From IMG/VR virus record IMGVR_UViG_3300042731_006804, positions 1 to 64,000 of that record: DNA of 64,000 nt; one strand, written 5' to 3'. Every line of letters begins with the position of its first letter. The first letter of the stretch is position 1. The notes beneath the pieces were generated by a model. The model worked only from the letters and a program-made list of their open reading frames with translations. It was not told the DNA's origin and did no database searches. The DNA comes from a virus. A program made the translations under genes and the position numbers. Positions 1-8,526 of the stretch are shown here, piece after piece.

Positions 1-1174
1 GTTTACCAGTAGTAGAATCAAATCTAACTATTGCATTGTCTGTAGAAGAACTTGGTCCATTTACATCTCCCAGTAAATTGGTCAAGGTAATATATTTCTT
101 ATTTCCTGAATCGGCACTATCTTCTACTAAAATTATATCCCCAGATACTGGAGTACTCTTTACTGTAAACGAAGAGAAATCGCTTGCACTCCTTTTCAAT
201 TGGGCATCATTAGTAACGTTTCCTAAACTAATTTGCGTTTTTGTAACTGTATGTGGGTTACCGATATTTGAAATATGTGTATCTATTTCAGTATGTGAAT
301 TAGTTCCAATGTTTTGGATACTAGTATGATCTATATTGGATTGCGTATAATGAAGGGTTCCGTCACTTATATGTGAATCAATAGCAATATGCGAATTAGT
401 TCCTATATTAGACAGAATAGTATGAGAAATTCCACCTATCGTAATATACTTCTTATTATTAGAATCAACACTATCTTCTATAAGTATCATGTCTCCTGAT
501 ACCGGAGAAACTTTGGTAGTAAAAGAAGTAAAATCATTGGCACTTCTCTTCAATTGAGAATCATTAGTTACATTTTCAAGACCTATTTGAGTTTTAGTAA
601 CAGAATGTGGATTAGCGTTACTAGATATATGAGAATCTATGGCACTATGAGTATTGGTTCCTTTATTTAATAGATTTGTATGATCGATAAGTGTTTGCGC
701 GTAATGTATAGTACTATCATCAATATGAGTATCAATAGTTGTATGTGGTTTAACACCTATATCAGCTAAAACTGTATGAGAAATAGATCCTATAGTTATT
801 TTATTTTTATTATTAGTATCTTCACTATTTTCTATTAAAACTATATCTCCCGATACTGGAGAAGCTTTTAAGTCAAAACTATTAAAATCCGAAGCACTAC
901 GTTTTAATTGAGAATCATTTGTAACATTAGCTAATCCTATTTGGGTTTTAGTTACTGTATGTGGATTGCTTCCATCAGAAATATGAGAATCTAAGTTACT
1001 TCCATCAGTAGCTATATCTCTACCATTAATTAAACTAGAGGTAATTATACCAATAGTTTCAATATCACCATCATCATTTATCGTAACGTTACTATTTTGT
1101 ATTAGTTTACCAGTAGTAGAATCAAATCTAACTATTGCATTGTCTGTAGAAGAACTTGGTCCATTTACATCTCC
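1..1174. repeat. 70-bp direct DNA repeat flanking the tail-fibre repeats
   Basis: Bases 1-70 and 1105-1174 are identical and encode the same GDVNGPSSS peptide in the same frame. Between them lie three more diverged repeats (around 85-260, 445-620 and 785-965). Identity over 70 bases points to recent duplication or recombination in the fibre gene. Confidence 0.9.
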
Positions 1175-1495
1175 TCCTGCAATAACAACTTCACTAAGAA
1201 TATGCCATGAAAAATCTCCTATTCCCCAAGTATATAATCGGTATTCCTTAAATTCTACATTACCTCCTAATAAATCTAAAGTTACACTAATAAGTAATTC
1301 ATTAAAAGGTACAATTTCTACCCAATTAATACCATTATCATAATACAAATAATTAAGAGTAAATCCCCCCCCTGAAGTTGTGCATACAAAAATTCGATCA
1401 ATTGTGCCAGGAGTAGGAGGATTGGTACCGTCTATTTGACCAGTTATAACTTTATAACGATTATCCTTTATTGCATAAAATTGAGCAATAGGCAT
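1..1495 (-). CDS. tail fibre protein, C-terminal part cut by window edge
   Basis: The frame is open from an ATG at 1495 (good GGAGG upstream) to the left edge, so the gene is partial. The protein begins MPIAQFYAIKDNRYK and then carries three copies of a roughly 110-residue unit with the signatures NPH(S/T)VTKTQI.L.NVTND, SPVSGDI and IDSHIS, typical of phage tail-fibre shafts. A second motif, GDVNGPSSSTDNAIVRF, occurs before the repeats and again at the left edge. Such repeats form trimeric fibres whose receptor-binding tip would lie outside the window. The role is inferred from the repeat type. Confidence 0.85.
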   Translation of the reverse strand, partial: MPIAQFYAIKDNRYKVITGQIDGTNPPTPGTIDRIFVCTTSGGGFTLNYLYYDNGINWVEIVPFNELLISVTLDLLGGNVEFKEYRLYTWGIGDFSWHILSEVVIAGGDVNGPSSSTDNAIVRFDSTTGKLIQNSNVTINDDGDIETIGIITSSLINGRDIATDGSNLDSHISDGSNPHTVTKTQIGLANVTNDSQLKRSASDFNSFDLKASPVSGDIVLIENSEDTNNKNKITIGSISHTVLADIGVKPHTTIDTHIDDSTIHYAQTLIDHTNLLNKGTNTHSAIDSHISSNANPHSVTKTQIGLENVTNDSQLKRSANDFTSFTTKVSPVSGDMILIEDSVDSNNKKYITIGGISHTILSNIGTNSHIAIDSHISDGTLHYTQSNIDHTSIQNIGTNSHTEIDTHISNIGNPHTVTKTQISLGNVTNDAQLKRSASDFSSFTVKSTPVSGDIILVEDSADSGNKKYITLTNLLGDVNGPSSSTDNAIVRFDSTTGK

Positions 1496-1532
1496 ATAAT
1501 CCTCCAAGAATTAAAAATAAAAGAACTATGCA

Positions 1533-1823
1533 TTAATTTAAACGTATAGAAGCCACTAATGCCACATCAGAATCGCCACCACTACCTTTTATCCAAATCT
1601 TATTAATTTCTAAAGGGGCTTCAAAAGGAGTTGCGGTAGCCACAGTAATAAAATTAGTTCCAGAAGTAAAATCTTCTTCACTAAAATAAAGCAAACAAGG
1701 ATTCGTAGCAGCAGTAACCCTTAACCACTTAGAATACCCTCGAAAATCATGTATTCTACCAGTTGTAGTAATTGTATCATTAAATATATGAGGCTTACCA
1801 CTTCTTGTATACAGTAAACTCAT
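1533..1823 (-). CDS. small virion protein, 96 aa, function unknown
   Basis: A 96-residue, beta-rich protein (MSLLYTRSGKPHIF...) between the tail fibre and the head genes. Its start ATG overlaps the stop of the preceding gene (TAATG-type junction at 1823), so the two are probably co-translated. The position suggests a head decoration or head-tail connector protein, but no family is recognised. Confidence 0.7.
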   Translation of the reverse strand: MSLLYTRSGKPHIFNDTITTTGRIHDFRGYSKWLRVTAATNPCLLYFSEEDFTSGTNFITVATATPFEAPLEINKIWIKGSGGDSDVALVASIRLN

Positions 1824-2143
1824 TAACTAACCTTTTGTCCTGCAATTTGACCAATAATGACAATGTCCAATACATCATCTACATCAGGCCCAGTAATTAC
1901 AAAACCAGTAGTAGTTTTAGTTCCCACAGTAGAAGGATCAGCTATATCAGTTTGATTCTGAACAAGAACTTGATAGTTAGCTGAAGCCATATTAGCCAAT
2001 CCTTGAGAAGCAAATACAATTGCGCCACCACTAACCATAGTATAAGTTAATCCCTGTACACCTACACCAGGTTTACCAGCAGCGCAAACATTATCAATAC
2101 CATGTTTTGCAAAAACTGGATCGTAATCTTTAAATTTTTCCAT
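1823..2143 (-). CDS. small virion protein, 106 aa, function unknown
   Basis: The 106-residue product is rich in G, A and V and begins MEKFKDYDPVFAKHG. It sits between the major capsid protein and the tail fibre. It may be a head decoration protein; this is inferred only from gene order and composition. It is directly coupled to the next gene. Confidence 0.7.
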   Translation of the reverse strand: MEKFKDYDPVFAKHGIDNVCAAGKPGVGVQGLTYTMVSGGAIVFASQGLANMASANYQVLVQNQTDIADPSTVGTKTTTGFVITGPDVDDVLDIVIIGQIAGQKVS

Positions 2144-2148
2144 AATAT

Positions 2149-2469
2149 TTATTCTCCTAATGGCAATTGTTGAACTAACTGTATTAGCTCAGCTTTTTTA
2201 GCTTTTGGATCAAATTCAATGTTTTTATAATTAAGCAAAGCTATTATTTCATCTTTATGCATTTTAGAGTAATCAATTAATGATTGATCATCTATGACAA
2301 TAGGTTTACGTTCAAAAACCTTTATCCATACATCATTTTGGAGTAAATAAGATATGGCTATACTGTCATCTATCTCTATTTCTCCTTCATTGTTTAAACT
2401 GTACGTTTTACCATTTACGCCTACTTTTGCATTTCGCATATGTACTAATCTATTTTTCAACTTAACCAT
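2149..2469 (-). CDS. head-associated protein with C-terminal SAP/LEM-like helices
   Basis: A 106-residue protein. The first 60 residues look beta-rich. The C-terminus (SKMHKDEIIALLNYKNIEF...KAELIQLVQQL) resembles the short two-helix SAP/LEM-type motif seen in many small phage head-completion proteins. An AAGGAGG-type ribosome-binding site precedes the ATG at 2469. It follows the capsid gene, so a neck or head-completion role is plausible but unproven. Confidence 0.7.
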   Translation of the reverse strand: MVKLKNRLVHMRNAKVGVNGKTYSLNNEGEIEIDDSIAISYLLQNDVWIKVFERKPIVIDDQSLIDYSKMHKDEIIALLNYKNIEFDPKAKKAELIQLVQQLPLGE

Positions 2470-2500
2470 ATTGTCCTCCTTATTACATATAAATAATAAT

Positions 2501-2519
2501 GGGAATCCCCCTAATTCCC
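2501..2519 (-). terminator. possible terminator hairpin after the capsid gene
   Basis: A 6-bp stem (GGGAAT/ATTCCC) with a 7-base loop lies in the 80-base gap downstream of the capsid gene. On the minus strand it is followed by ATTATTATTT, a weak U-tract; on the plus strand by a longer T-run. It may lower expression of genes after the capsid gene. Confidence 0.35.
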
Positions 2520-2550
2520 TTTATTATTTTTTTTCAATGATCAAAATCTA

Positions 2551-3975
2551 TTAATAATTATTCTTACCTACATTTTTAAATAAGAAATTCTTATTAGGAG
2601 CATAAAGCACAGGAACTCCATAAAGCACTTGGCACCATCGAACCGCTGTAGCAATAGTTGCTAACGGAATTTTAACCATTGGAGCTAATTGCTTGAAAGA
2701 AAGGCTCTCTATATTCTGCTGTAATAACAACGCATTTGTAGTGTCCGGCAAACTAGTATTACTATCAGTAATTGTCTGCTGTCCAGTACCTTGCGAATTA
2801 GCAACCCTTAAGATAAGTTTTTGCGTTCCAGAAGCACCGTTCTTTTTCGTTCGGTAAACTTCATACCACTCCGTAGCGCCCGCCCCCCCCGTAGTACTAG
2901 GGGTAACAGGAATAGGTACATGCTGTGTGGCCGCTATAGAGACCGCAGTAGGTGATCCATACGCAACCGAAATAGACCGACCATATCTATTACACGCAAC
3001 CACAGAATAATAATAATCCCCGGCATCATCTGCCGTAAATAACGGCGCATCTGTTCCAGTAGGAGTAATAGTAGCAATTGCAGGAGTACCAGGAATTTTT
3101 GTGGCGTCTCCAATAGCAGCAGCATTTGGTGTCGAGGTATTACCAGTAAGAAAAGTATTACTTACAAATTGAACGACGCCTGATTCGGAAGTAAACCCAG
3201 TAATGTTATTGCCGATAATACCACTATTATCGGTAAAAGTATTATGGCGCTCTTTTGGGAAAAATGTCTTAGTTAATTCTGACTTAGTCTTATGATTTAA
3301 ATGGAGATGAGTAGGGAACCCATAAGAAGTCCTGACAGTAGACACTGCCTCAGATAAAATATCCTCAGTAAGAGGGGCACCTCTTAAATCTAATACGTGA
3401 TCAGAATCTGCATTGTCCGTAATTAGCTTATTGAAACCATCAAATTGAACAGCAGATAAAGAAGAATCAGCGTAATAAAGAGACTTTTCCAAAATACGAA
3501 GTAAATGCATCGTTCCATGAACTGTTTCATTGGCAATAACATTACCATGAGCAGGCCGAACAAGACTCATTACATGAGTCACTGATCGAGTAGTACCCAA
3601 AAACTTTACCACTGCGTACTTTCGCGCATAAGTAGAATCATCACTTTCAGGAAGAGCACCTTCTGAAATAAACCCAGAATCCTCATTGGATCCATAACTC
3701 GAAATCTGATTGTGCTCCTCAACGGTATTGTATGCAGGGATTTTAGGAATAGCTTTCCAAAAAACAATTTCCTTTGCTGTATAGGTAACCGTTTTTAGGG
3801 TATTCTCTAAAGACTCAACTCGTAAAGGAAAGCCTTCTCCAGCGGCAACAGTAGGAGCCGCAATATCTTGTCCAGCAGTTAAAGCCTTATTTAATTCATC
3901 TACTTCTTGTTGCTGAACACTTCCATATCCGTCAATACCATCATAATCCGAAAAACTAACCATGTTCTCTAACAT
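2551..3975 (-). CDS. major capsid protein with an inserted Fn3-like domain
   Basis: This 474-residue protein matches the usual size and make-up of HK97-fold major capsid proteins (FWKAIPKIPAYNTVEEH near 72-88, GFISEGALPESDD near 101-113). Residues about 295-415 look like a fibronectin-III/Ig-type surface domain (AGDYYYSVVACNRYGRS, then EWYEVYRTKKNG). LNKA at 28-31 matches the candidate protease cleavage motif and would release a 30-residue N-terminal peptide. The ATG at 3975 has AAGGAG upstream. It follows the scaffold and protease genes, as in most tailed phages. Confidence 0.85.
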   Translation of the reverse strand: MLENMVSFSDYDGIDGYGSVQQQEVDELNKALTAGQDIAAPTVAAGEGFPLRVESLENTLKTVTYTAKEIVFWKAIPKIPAYNTVEEHNQISSYGSNEDSGFISEGALPESDDSTYARKYAVVKFLGTTRSVTHVMSLVRPAHGNVIANETVHGTMHLLRILEKSLYYADSSLSAVQFDGFNKLITDNADSDHVLDLRGAPLTEDILSEAVSTVRTSYGFPTHLHLNHKTKSELTKTFFPKERHNTFTDNSGIIGNNITGFTSESGVVQFVSNTFLTGNTSTPNAAAIGDATKIPGTPAIATITPTGTDAPLFTADDAGDYYYSVVACNRYGRSISVAYGSPTAVSIAATQHVPIPVTPSTTGGAGATEWYEVYRTKKNGASGTQKLILRVANSQGTGQQTITDSNTSLPDTTNALLLQQNIESLSFKQLAPMVKIPLATIATAVRWCQVLYGVPVLYAPNKNFLFKNVGKNNY

Positions 3976-3996
3976 TTTTAACTCCTTTTAAAGCCC

Positions 3997-4035
3997 AATG
4001 AGGGCACAATTATATATAAGCTTTCTGCCCTCATT
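3997..4035 (-). promoter_or_regulatory. 10-bp stem-loop in the capsid gene leader
   Basis: A perfect 10-bp inverted repeat (AATGAGGGCA / TGCCCTCATT) with a 19-base AT-rich loop lies between the scaffold stop and the capsid ribosome-binding site. There is no U-tract, so an RNA-processing or mRNA-stabilising hairpin that raises capsid expression is more likely than a terminator. The loop holds TATAAT on the minus strand but no clear -35. Confidence 0.5.
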
Positions 4036-4036
4036 A

Positions 4037-4858
4037 TTAAGCAGTAGCTCCTTGCCTAGCCTTTAAAGCACTAACTACTTGATTAGGTAATTGATTGCTA
4101 CTTTCCAGTAAAGCAACCGCATGATTTACGCTAACTCCCCCAATATTATCAACTCCTTGCTCTGCAAGATTAAGTAATTGCCCCATCATCTCAGACTTCT
4201 TTAACGTTTGCCCTTCGTTCTTTTGTCCAATAAAAGCCTTATTTAAAGGTTGAACCGATGTAGGCTTTCTAATAGGGGCCTCGCTATAATTGTCCATAGA
4301 TTTTTTTAACTCAGAAATAACGCTCATTGCATCTTTTAACCCAGTAGCAACAGAAACCATACTTTTCGCAAGGGTAATATTAAACGTATGCTGGCGCATA
4401 GCATTGCTATTTAATTCCCCTTCTAACGTACTAAGCGATTTGACCAATCCACTATGTAATTCTGTTAAATAATCAGAAACATCTAATGATTTTTGAATAG
4501 TATCAGATTCTAAGGAATTAAGGACAGAATCTGAAAAATCATCAACTCCTTCCGTATTCGCATTCTCAGAACCACTTAAAGATTTAAATAATTCATTCAT
4601 CTCTTCAGAAGAAAGATCATCCGTCATTGCTTTCTTAAGTAAAACATCTTTTCGAGAATTTGGATCAGACGTATTAACATAATCAGTTAATACATTGATA
4701 GCTTTACTAAGATCATCCTCTGTTAAATCCTGTGATTTCTTAGTACCACAAGCTTTCTCCTCATCTTCCATTTGAGAATCTTCATTCTCTCCCATTTCAT
4801 CCATCTGATCCTTCTTGTTCTTCATCTCGTCATCATTTTGCATCGGCTGTCGTTTCAT
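4037..4858 (-). CDS. probable scaffolding protein
   Basis: A 273-residue, strongly charged and helical protein with a very acidic N-terminus, placed between the prohead protease and the capsid gene, the usual scaffold position. It holds about nine L/I-x-K-(A/S) sequences (for example LSKA 50-53, LNKA 205-208), far more than its neighbours, as expected if the protease cuts the scaffold into pieces. The N-terminus MKRQPMQ is a weak match to the peptide tag on other phage proteins. Assignment rests on position and composition. Confidence 0.65.
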   Translation of the reverse strand: MKRQPMQNDDEMKNKKDQMDEMGENEDSQMEDEEKACGTKKSQDLTEDDLSKAINVLTDYVNTSDPNSRKDVLLKKAMTDDLSSEEMNELFKSLSGSENANTEGVDDFSDSVLNSLESDTIQKSLDVSDYLTELHSGLVKSLSTLEGELNSNAMRQHTFNITLAKSMVSVATGLKDAMSVISELKKSMDNYSEAPIRKPTSVQPLNKAFIGQKNEGQTLKKSEMMGQLLNLAEQGVDNIGGVSVNHAVALLESSNQLPNQVVSALKARQGATA

Positions 4859-4874
4859 AACTAACTCCTTTTAA

Positions 4875-5666
4875 TTAATGCAATTTATTTTGCAATTTTA
4901 AATCTCGAGCCAACGAGATTATTCTCCCTTTTAATTCAGGAGATATATTAGGTAAATGATTAGATAGCCAATCAAATGCTTGACTATCCGTTAAACCCTT
5001 TTTTAAATTCTTTTTCTTTTTCTTTTCTAAAGATTCCTGAACAAGAACCTGTCCGGCACTTTCCCCAGTTCTATCTCCGTCAACAGAATTACCTGGAATA
5101 GGGCTACCCATAGAAAGGGCTTTTGCTAATATATTCAATTGAGTATCTGTATTAACAGGGGCTTTTGTAATTGCTACTTCTCTAACAATTGCCTTTGTAA
5201 CAGTAGACTTATTTAATGGATCTCTTCGTTGAATTTTCCCTTCAACCGAAAAACCCAATCTACGAGGGGTCTTATTTAAAGCGCATGCAAGGTTCCACAA
5301 TTCATCAGCAGGTGGATAACCTTCAAGCAAATACCCCTCAGCCCAATGACAATCTGCTTTTGCAATTTTTCCATCAGGCAATACATCGCCTTTTCGAAAA
5401 CGCTCGGTTAACTCAGGGTACCCTACTAGATTACATGTATGACTCACTTTAGGATTAGAATGATTATCATTAAACCATCCATATTTTACAAATTCAGAAA
5501 AGTCTAAACCATTTTGAATAAGAGTTTCTTCTTGTCTATCTGGAGTTTCTGTAGAAACAACTCCACCTATTCGGCGTTGTTGTCCTTCTGGAGCTGATGC
5601 TTTTGTAAAAAAAGAAGCTTCCCCAACAGAAAGTCTAAAATCATTTGTAGGAATTTCTTGAGGCAT
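4875..5666 (-). CDS. prohead maturation protease
   Basis: A 263-residue protein of the caudoviral prohead serine-protease type. The segment GGVVSTETPDRQEE (about 34-47), FNDNHS with likely catalytic His69, and LGFSVEGKI with likely catalytic Ser140 occur in the family order. After the domain come LNKS, VTKA, ITKA and LAKA (about 151-183), which may be self-cleavage sites, then a basic, helical tail. It would process scaffold, capsid and other head proteins after assembly. The ATG at 5666 follows AAAGGTG. Confidence 0.85.
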   Translation of the reverse strand: MPQEIPTNDFRLSVGEASFFTKASAPEGQQRRIGGVVSTETPDRQEETLIQNGLDFSEFVKYGWFNDNHSNPKVSHTCNLVGYPELTERFRKGDVLPDGKIAKADCHWAEGYLLEGYPPADELWNLACALNKTPRRLGFSVEGKIQRRDPLNKSTVTKAIVREVAITKAPVNTDTQLNILAKALSMGSPIPGNSVDGDRTGESAGQVLVQESLEKKKKKNLKKGLTDSQAFDWLSNHLPNISPELKGRIISLARDLKLQNKLH

Positions 5667-5864
5667 TTAGCACCTTTATATGCTATTTGCCCCAATCGTG
5701 CTTTTCGCACAGGTAGGCTTATCGCGCTATCTACGTAAGAATGTAATTAAATTTGAAATTTTGTCAATAGAATTTATGTATTACGGATAAGTTATACCTT
5801 AATTAAGGTATAACTTACTAATAATAAAAGAAAAACTAAAAAGAATATTAGATATTTATAAGGT
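5667..5864. other. intergenic region with a 30-bp perfect palindrome
   Basis: This 198-base gap holds a GTGC-GAAAA-GCAC mini-hairpin near 5700 and, at 5788-5817, a perfect 30-bp palindrome centred on TTAATTAA with GGTATAA half-sites. The palindrome resembles the operator-like sites at other operon starts in the window and could act as an operator or a bidirectional transcription block. No gene was found here. Confidence 0.6.
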
Positions 5865-6317
5865 CTACTTATTCCAATGCATTCCGTTATCAATAGCATA
5901 TGCGCAAAATTCTAAGTCCTCAGCAACTCCTTCCCAAACAGATGCCCCTTCTATTTCACCGTCTTTTCTCTCTATACGAGCATTTTTTCTATAATCTTTT
6001 GCTCGTTTTCGTAAATAATCCCCTATTTTATACCATTCAGAATGAATTAAGCCAATAGAAGCATGTGAAATAGCTTCTGTTAAGGCTATTTTATTTTCAA
6101 TAATTTTCTTAATCAAGAACACTAATTCTAACCAAATTTCTGAATTCACTGAAGCATTTTCTAATGCTTTTTGCAAATTAGGTAATTGATCTAGCTTTGC
6201 ATACTGCTGAATAGCAATTGCTTCAGCAATAAACCTCTTATCGTGTATTTCTGGATTAACCGTATATTTACAATAGACACAGTCACAGCTATCTGTTTTT
6301 ATCGCTACTCTTTTCAC
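5865..6317 (-). CDS. hypothetical protein, 150 aa, with N-terminal RVAIK tag
   Basis: This protein starts with GTG (GGAGAGA upstream) and begins MKRVAIK, the peptide found at the start of several unrelated proteins in this window. Cys-x-Cys-x2-Cys follows directly (SCDCVYCKY). The rest is helical with a basic stretch (YLRKRAKDYRKNARIERKDG). No family is recognised. It overlaps the upstream gene by 29 bases. Confidence 0.7.
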   Translation of the reverse strand: MKRVAIKTDSCDCVYCKYTVNPEIHDKRFIAEAIAIQQYAKLDQLPNLQKALENASVNSEIWLELVFLIKKIIENKIALTEAISHASIGLIHSEWYKIGDYLRKRAKDYRKNARIERKDGEIEGASVWEGVAEDLEFCAYAIDNGMHWNK

Positions 6318-6627
6318 GTAATCTCTCCTTTTTTGCTTTTATCAATTGATCCCACGTATACCACCACTCATTTAATCTTTTCATTTCTTTTCTATATAAA
6401 TACTTAGCTAACCGGCATATTCTATCACATTTTTCTTTTCTATTTTGTATTTGTTTTAATCTCTTATAAACCGGTAAGTCATTAATAGACTCATAATCTT
6501 TTACTGTAATATAGGATTCTTCGTAAACCTTACCAGTATAATCGTATAACTTATACGTTATATATTGGTAAATTACAAATGGCGTACAAGTAACAGCTAT
6601 TAGAAATATATAAAATAATTTAGACAT
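6289..6627 (-). CDS. small membrane protein, 112 aa
   Basis: The start at ATG 6627 is favoured by GGAGG six bases upstream. A hydrophobic N-terminal segment (about residues 3-24) is followed by a charged, helical cytoplasmic or periplasmic domain rich in K, R and E. It resembles a single-pass anchored protein; a role in lysis is possible but not shown. It lies in the same leftward operon as the sigma factor. Confidence 0.65.
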   Translation of the reverse strand: MSKLFYIFLIAVTCTPFVIYQYITYKLYDYTGKVYEESYITVKDYESINDLPVYKRLKQIQNRKEKCDRICRLAKYLYRKEMKRLNEWWYTWDQLIKAKKERLREKSSDKNR

Positions 6628-7405
6628 CAAATTCCTCCATAAAGTGTTTCATTTTTCTTAATGCCAATTTTTCTTTTTGACGAATCCACTCTCGTGTATA
6701 CGTTTTTCCAGTTATCTCACTCCATAAATTTCTGATATCCTCTAAGGTATATTCTTCTAAGTATCTTTTTTCAATTATAAAACGTTCGAAGTGCGGTAAT
6801 TTATATAAACACTTATTTAATTCAACTGATCTTTTTTTCACTAATTTATCTTCGGCTGATTCCTGTGGAACCATTATACTTTCTAATAGAATTTCATTAC
6901 CATAATCCGAAAAACATTGATCTAATTCCCCTGTTTTATTAATCAATGATTTTTTAAACATTAATATATTATTGTAAACAATAGTAATATCTTTAGAAGT
7001 TATGGGCATATTTGTGTTTAAATCTTCTAAAGCATTAATAATGTTGTCTAATTCCGGATTTTCTCCATGTAAATTGTAATATTTACTCCAAAATTGAATA
7101 ATTTTATTTCGAAGAATATTTTTTTTATTTGGCCATTTTAAAAAAGTAAATTTGGCCTGAGAACGAGTGATACTCGCTTTTATCCAATAATACGCCCAAG
7201 TAGAAAAAGCTACGTTTTTACTAGGATCAAAAGTTTTAGCAGCCAAAAATAATCCTAGTTTACCATCTTGCAAAACGTCTTCTTTCTCCAATTCTTCTGA
7301 AAAATAAGAATGCTTTTTAACGTAATGATATACTAATTTGATATTTGCATCAAATAATTCTTGGTACGAAGGGTTTAAATGTTTATCATCTAATGATAAT
7401 TCCAT
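6620..7405 (-). CDS. phage-encoded sigma-70-family RNA polymerase sigma factor
   Basis: A 261-residue protein. Region 2 is recognisable at about 18-83: EDVLQDGKLGLFLAAKTFDP, then AFSTWAYYWIKASITRS, which covers the core-binding and -10 recognition helices. A C-terminal helix-turn-helix (LEDIRNLWSEITGKTYTREWIRQ, about 225-247) fits region 4. Region 1.1 is absent, as in alternative sigma factors. It would redirect host RNA polymerase to phage promoters. The ATG at 7405 has GGAGG upstream and lies inside the end of the receiver gene, so the two are translationally linked. Confidence 0.85.
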   Translation of the reverse strand: MELSLDDKHLNPSYQELFDANIKLVYHYVKKHSYFSEELEKEDVLQDGKLGLFLAAKTFDPSKNVAFSTWAYYWIKASITRSQAKFTFLKWPNKKNILRNKIIQFWSKYYNLHGENPELDNIINALEDLNTNMPITSKDITIVYNNILMFKKSLINKTGELDQCFSDYGNEILLESIMVPQESAEDKLVKKRSVELNKCLYKLPHFERFIIEKRYLEEYTLEDIRNLWSEITGKTYTREWIRQKEKLALRKMKHFMEEFDV

Positions 7406-7781
7406 TTATAGCCTCCATTAATTTTGATATATCATCACTTTTATCAATAACCGGACAATATATCCCCATTTCATGATATTTATTATCTAAAACTCGTTTT
7501 GCTAATAAGGCATCTCCTGTATATACAATAACTGAAATACCAAATCTAAATTGAGCACATTCAACAATGTTCATTCCGAAATCTTTTTCCGGACAATCCC
7601 AATCTGTTATTACCAAACTATATTTGTCATGATACCTTTCTAAATTTGAAATGCCCATGCGAGCATTCAAAACATAAGACACTTTTACATCGTTATCCTG
7701 AAAATAAAAATCTATACAACGTTTAAGCATTTTACAAATTAATGGATCATCATCCACTATTAAGATCCTTTTCTCATCCAT
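7386..7781 (-). CDS. stand-alone CheY-like response-regulator receiver
   Basis: The start at 7781 is set by AAGGAGG directly upstream. The 131-residue product is a single receiver domain: acidic pocket D10-D12 in ILIVDDDP, phospho-acceptor candidate D60 in LVITDWD, T88 in VYTGD and K114 in VIDKS. There is no output domain. It overlaps the sigma-factor gene by 20 bases, so it may control that factor or a host partner in a phosphorylation-dependent way; this is inferred. No histidine kinase is present in the window. Confidence 0.85.
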   Translation of the reverse strand: MDEKRILIVDDDPLICKMLKRCIDFYFQDNDVKVSYVLNARMGISNLERYHDKYSLVITDWDCPEKDFGMNIVECAQFRFGISVIVYTGDALLAKRVLDNKYHEMGIYCPVIDKSDDISKLMEAINGIIIR

Positions 7782-7794
7782 GAAAACCTCCTTC

Positions 7795-8004
7795 CTATTC
7801 CTTTTCCATTTTCGCGTAAATGATGTCAACTACCTTTACCAAATCCTTTATTTTACGCGGATAAAGAACTTGTATTCGCTCGTAAAGAAGTAGATCACCC
7901 GACGTCTCGTACATCAATTCCCACTTCGTTTGTTGCTCTTCTGGCAATTGCGTAATTTGCCATTTTATATCAAAATAAGGATCTTTAATCGCCACTCGTT
8001 TCAT
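7795..8004 (-). CDS. small protein with N-terminal RVAIK tag
   Basis: A 69-residue protein beginning MKRVAIKDPYFDIK, another carrier of the shared N-terminal peptide. The ATG at 8004 follows AAGGAGGAGTG; the upstream GTG is less likely. The rest is helical (LPEEQQTKWELMYETSGDLL). It resembles the short tail-associated or assembly proteins of no known family. Confidence 0.7.
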   Translation of the reverse strand: MKRVAIKDPYFDIKWQITQLPEEQQTKWELMYETSGDLLLYERIQVLYPRKIKDLVKVVDIIYAKMEKE

Positions 8005-8013
8005 CACTCCTCC

Positions 8014-8271
8014 TTACTCTTCATCGTCGTAAATTTCTGCATTTAAATTTTGTGCTATTTCACATAATAGAAGCGCCTTTTTAATGGCTTTAATTTTATT
8101 TTCTTGATTATGTAACATTCCTTTCAATGTTTCGATCCATAAAGCGTCCCCGCTAATTGATATAGCAGGAGAACCATCAACTAAATATACTAACTTCAAT
8201 CTATTTTCTTCTACAGTCAGTAACTCTATACAAATAGTTTCCATTAATTCGTTATCAAATTTTACCGGCAT
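8014..8271 (-). CDS. hypothetical protein, 85 aa
   Basis: An 85-residue mixed alpha/beta protein (MPVKFDNELMETIC...) with AAGGAGG before its ATG. It is the first gene of the leftward sigma/receiver operon, with an operator-like palindrome about 70 bases upstream. No function can be assigned. Confidence 0.7.
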   Translation of the reverse strand: MPVKFDNELMETICIELLTVEENRLKLVYLVDGSPAISISGDALWIETLKGMLHNQENKIKAIKKALLLCEIAQNLNAEIYDDEE

Positions 8272-8339
8272 TTTGACCTCCTTATTATATGCCCTACCAC
8301 AAAAATTTAGAAAAGCAAAGAAAAAAACAAAGGTATTAA

Positions 8340-8353
8340 GGTATTTAAATACC
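8340..8353. promoter_or_regulatory. operator-like palindrome upstream of the sigma/receiver operon
   Basis: GGTATTTAAATACC is a perfect 14-bp palindrome, next to a further half-site AGGTATTAA. The same half-site recurs upstream of several other leftward operons. The rest of the gap 8272-8526 shows no gene and no clear structure. Confidence 0.55.
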
Positions 8354-8526
8354 TATATAGCGCATTACTTTTATATTCCCCCATAAAATCTATAATAGAC
8401 ACGTGACCAGAAGTCATAGCTCTAATTAAATTGTCATTTATTGTATGAATGGTACGGAATGTTTTCAATTTTTAGAATGTGCCTTCGTCTATTAAATATA
8501 TACGAATATTTTCTTTATTTTATATC

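Noticed and set aside
1-1100. Spaced direct repeats that look like a CRISPR or DNA array
   Set aside because: They lie in one open frame and encode tail-fibre peptide repeats about 330 bases apart, with no constant spacer length or leader.
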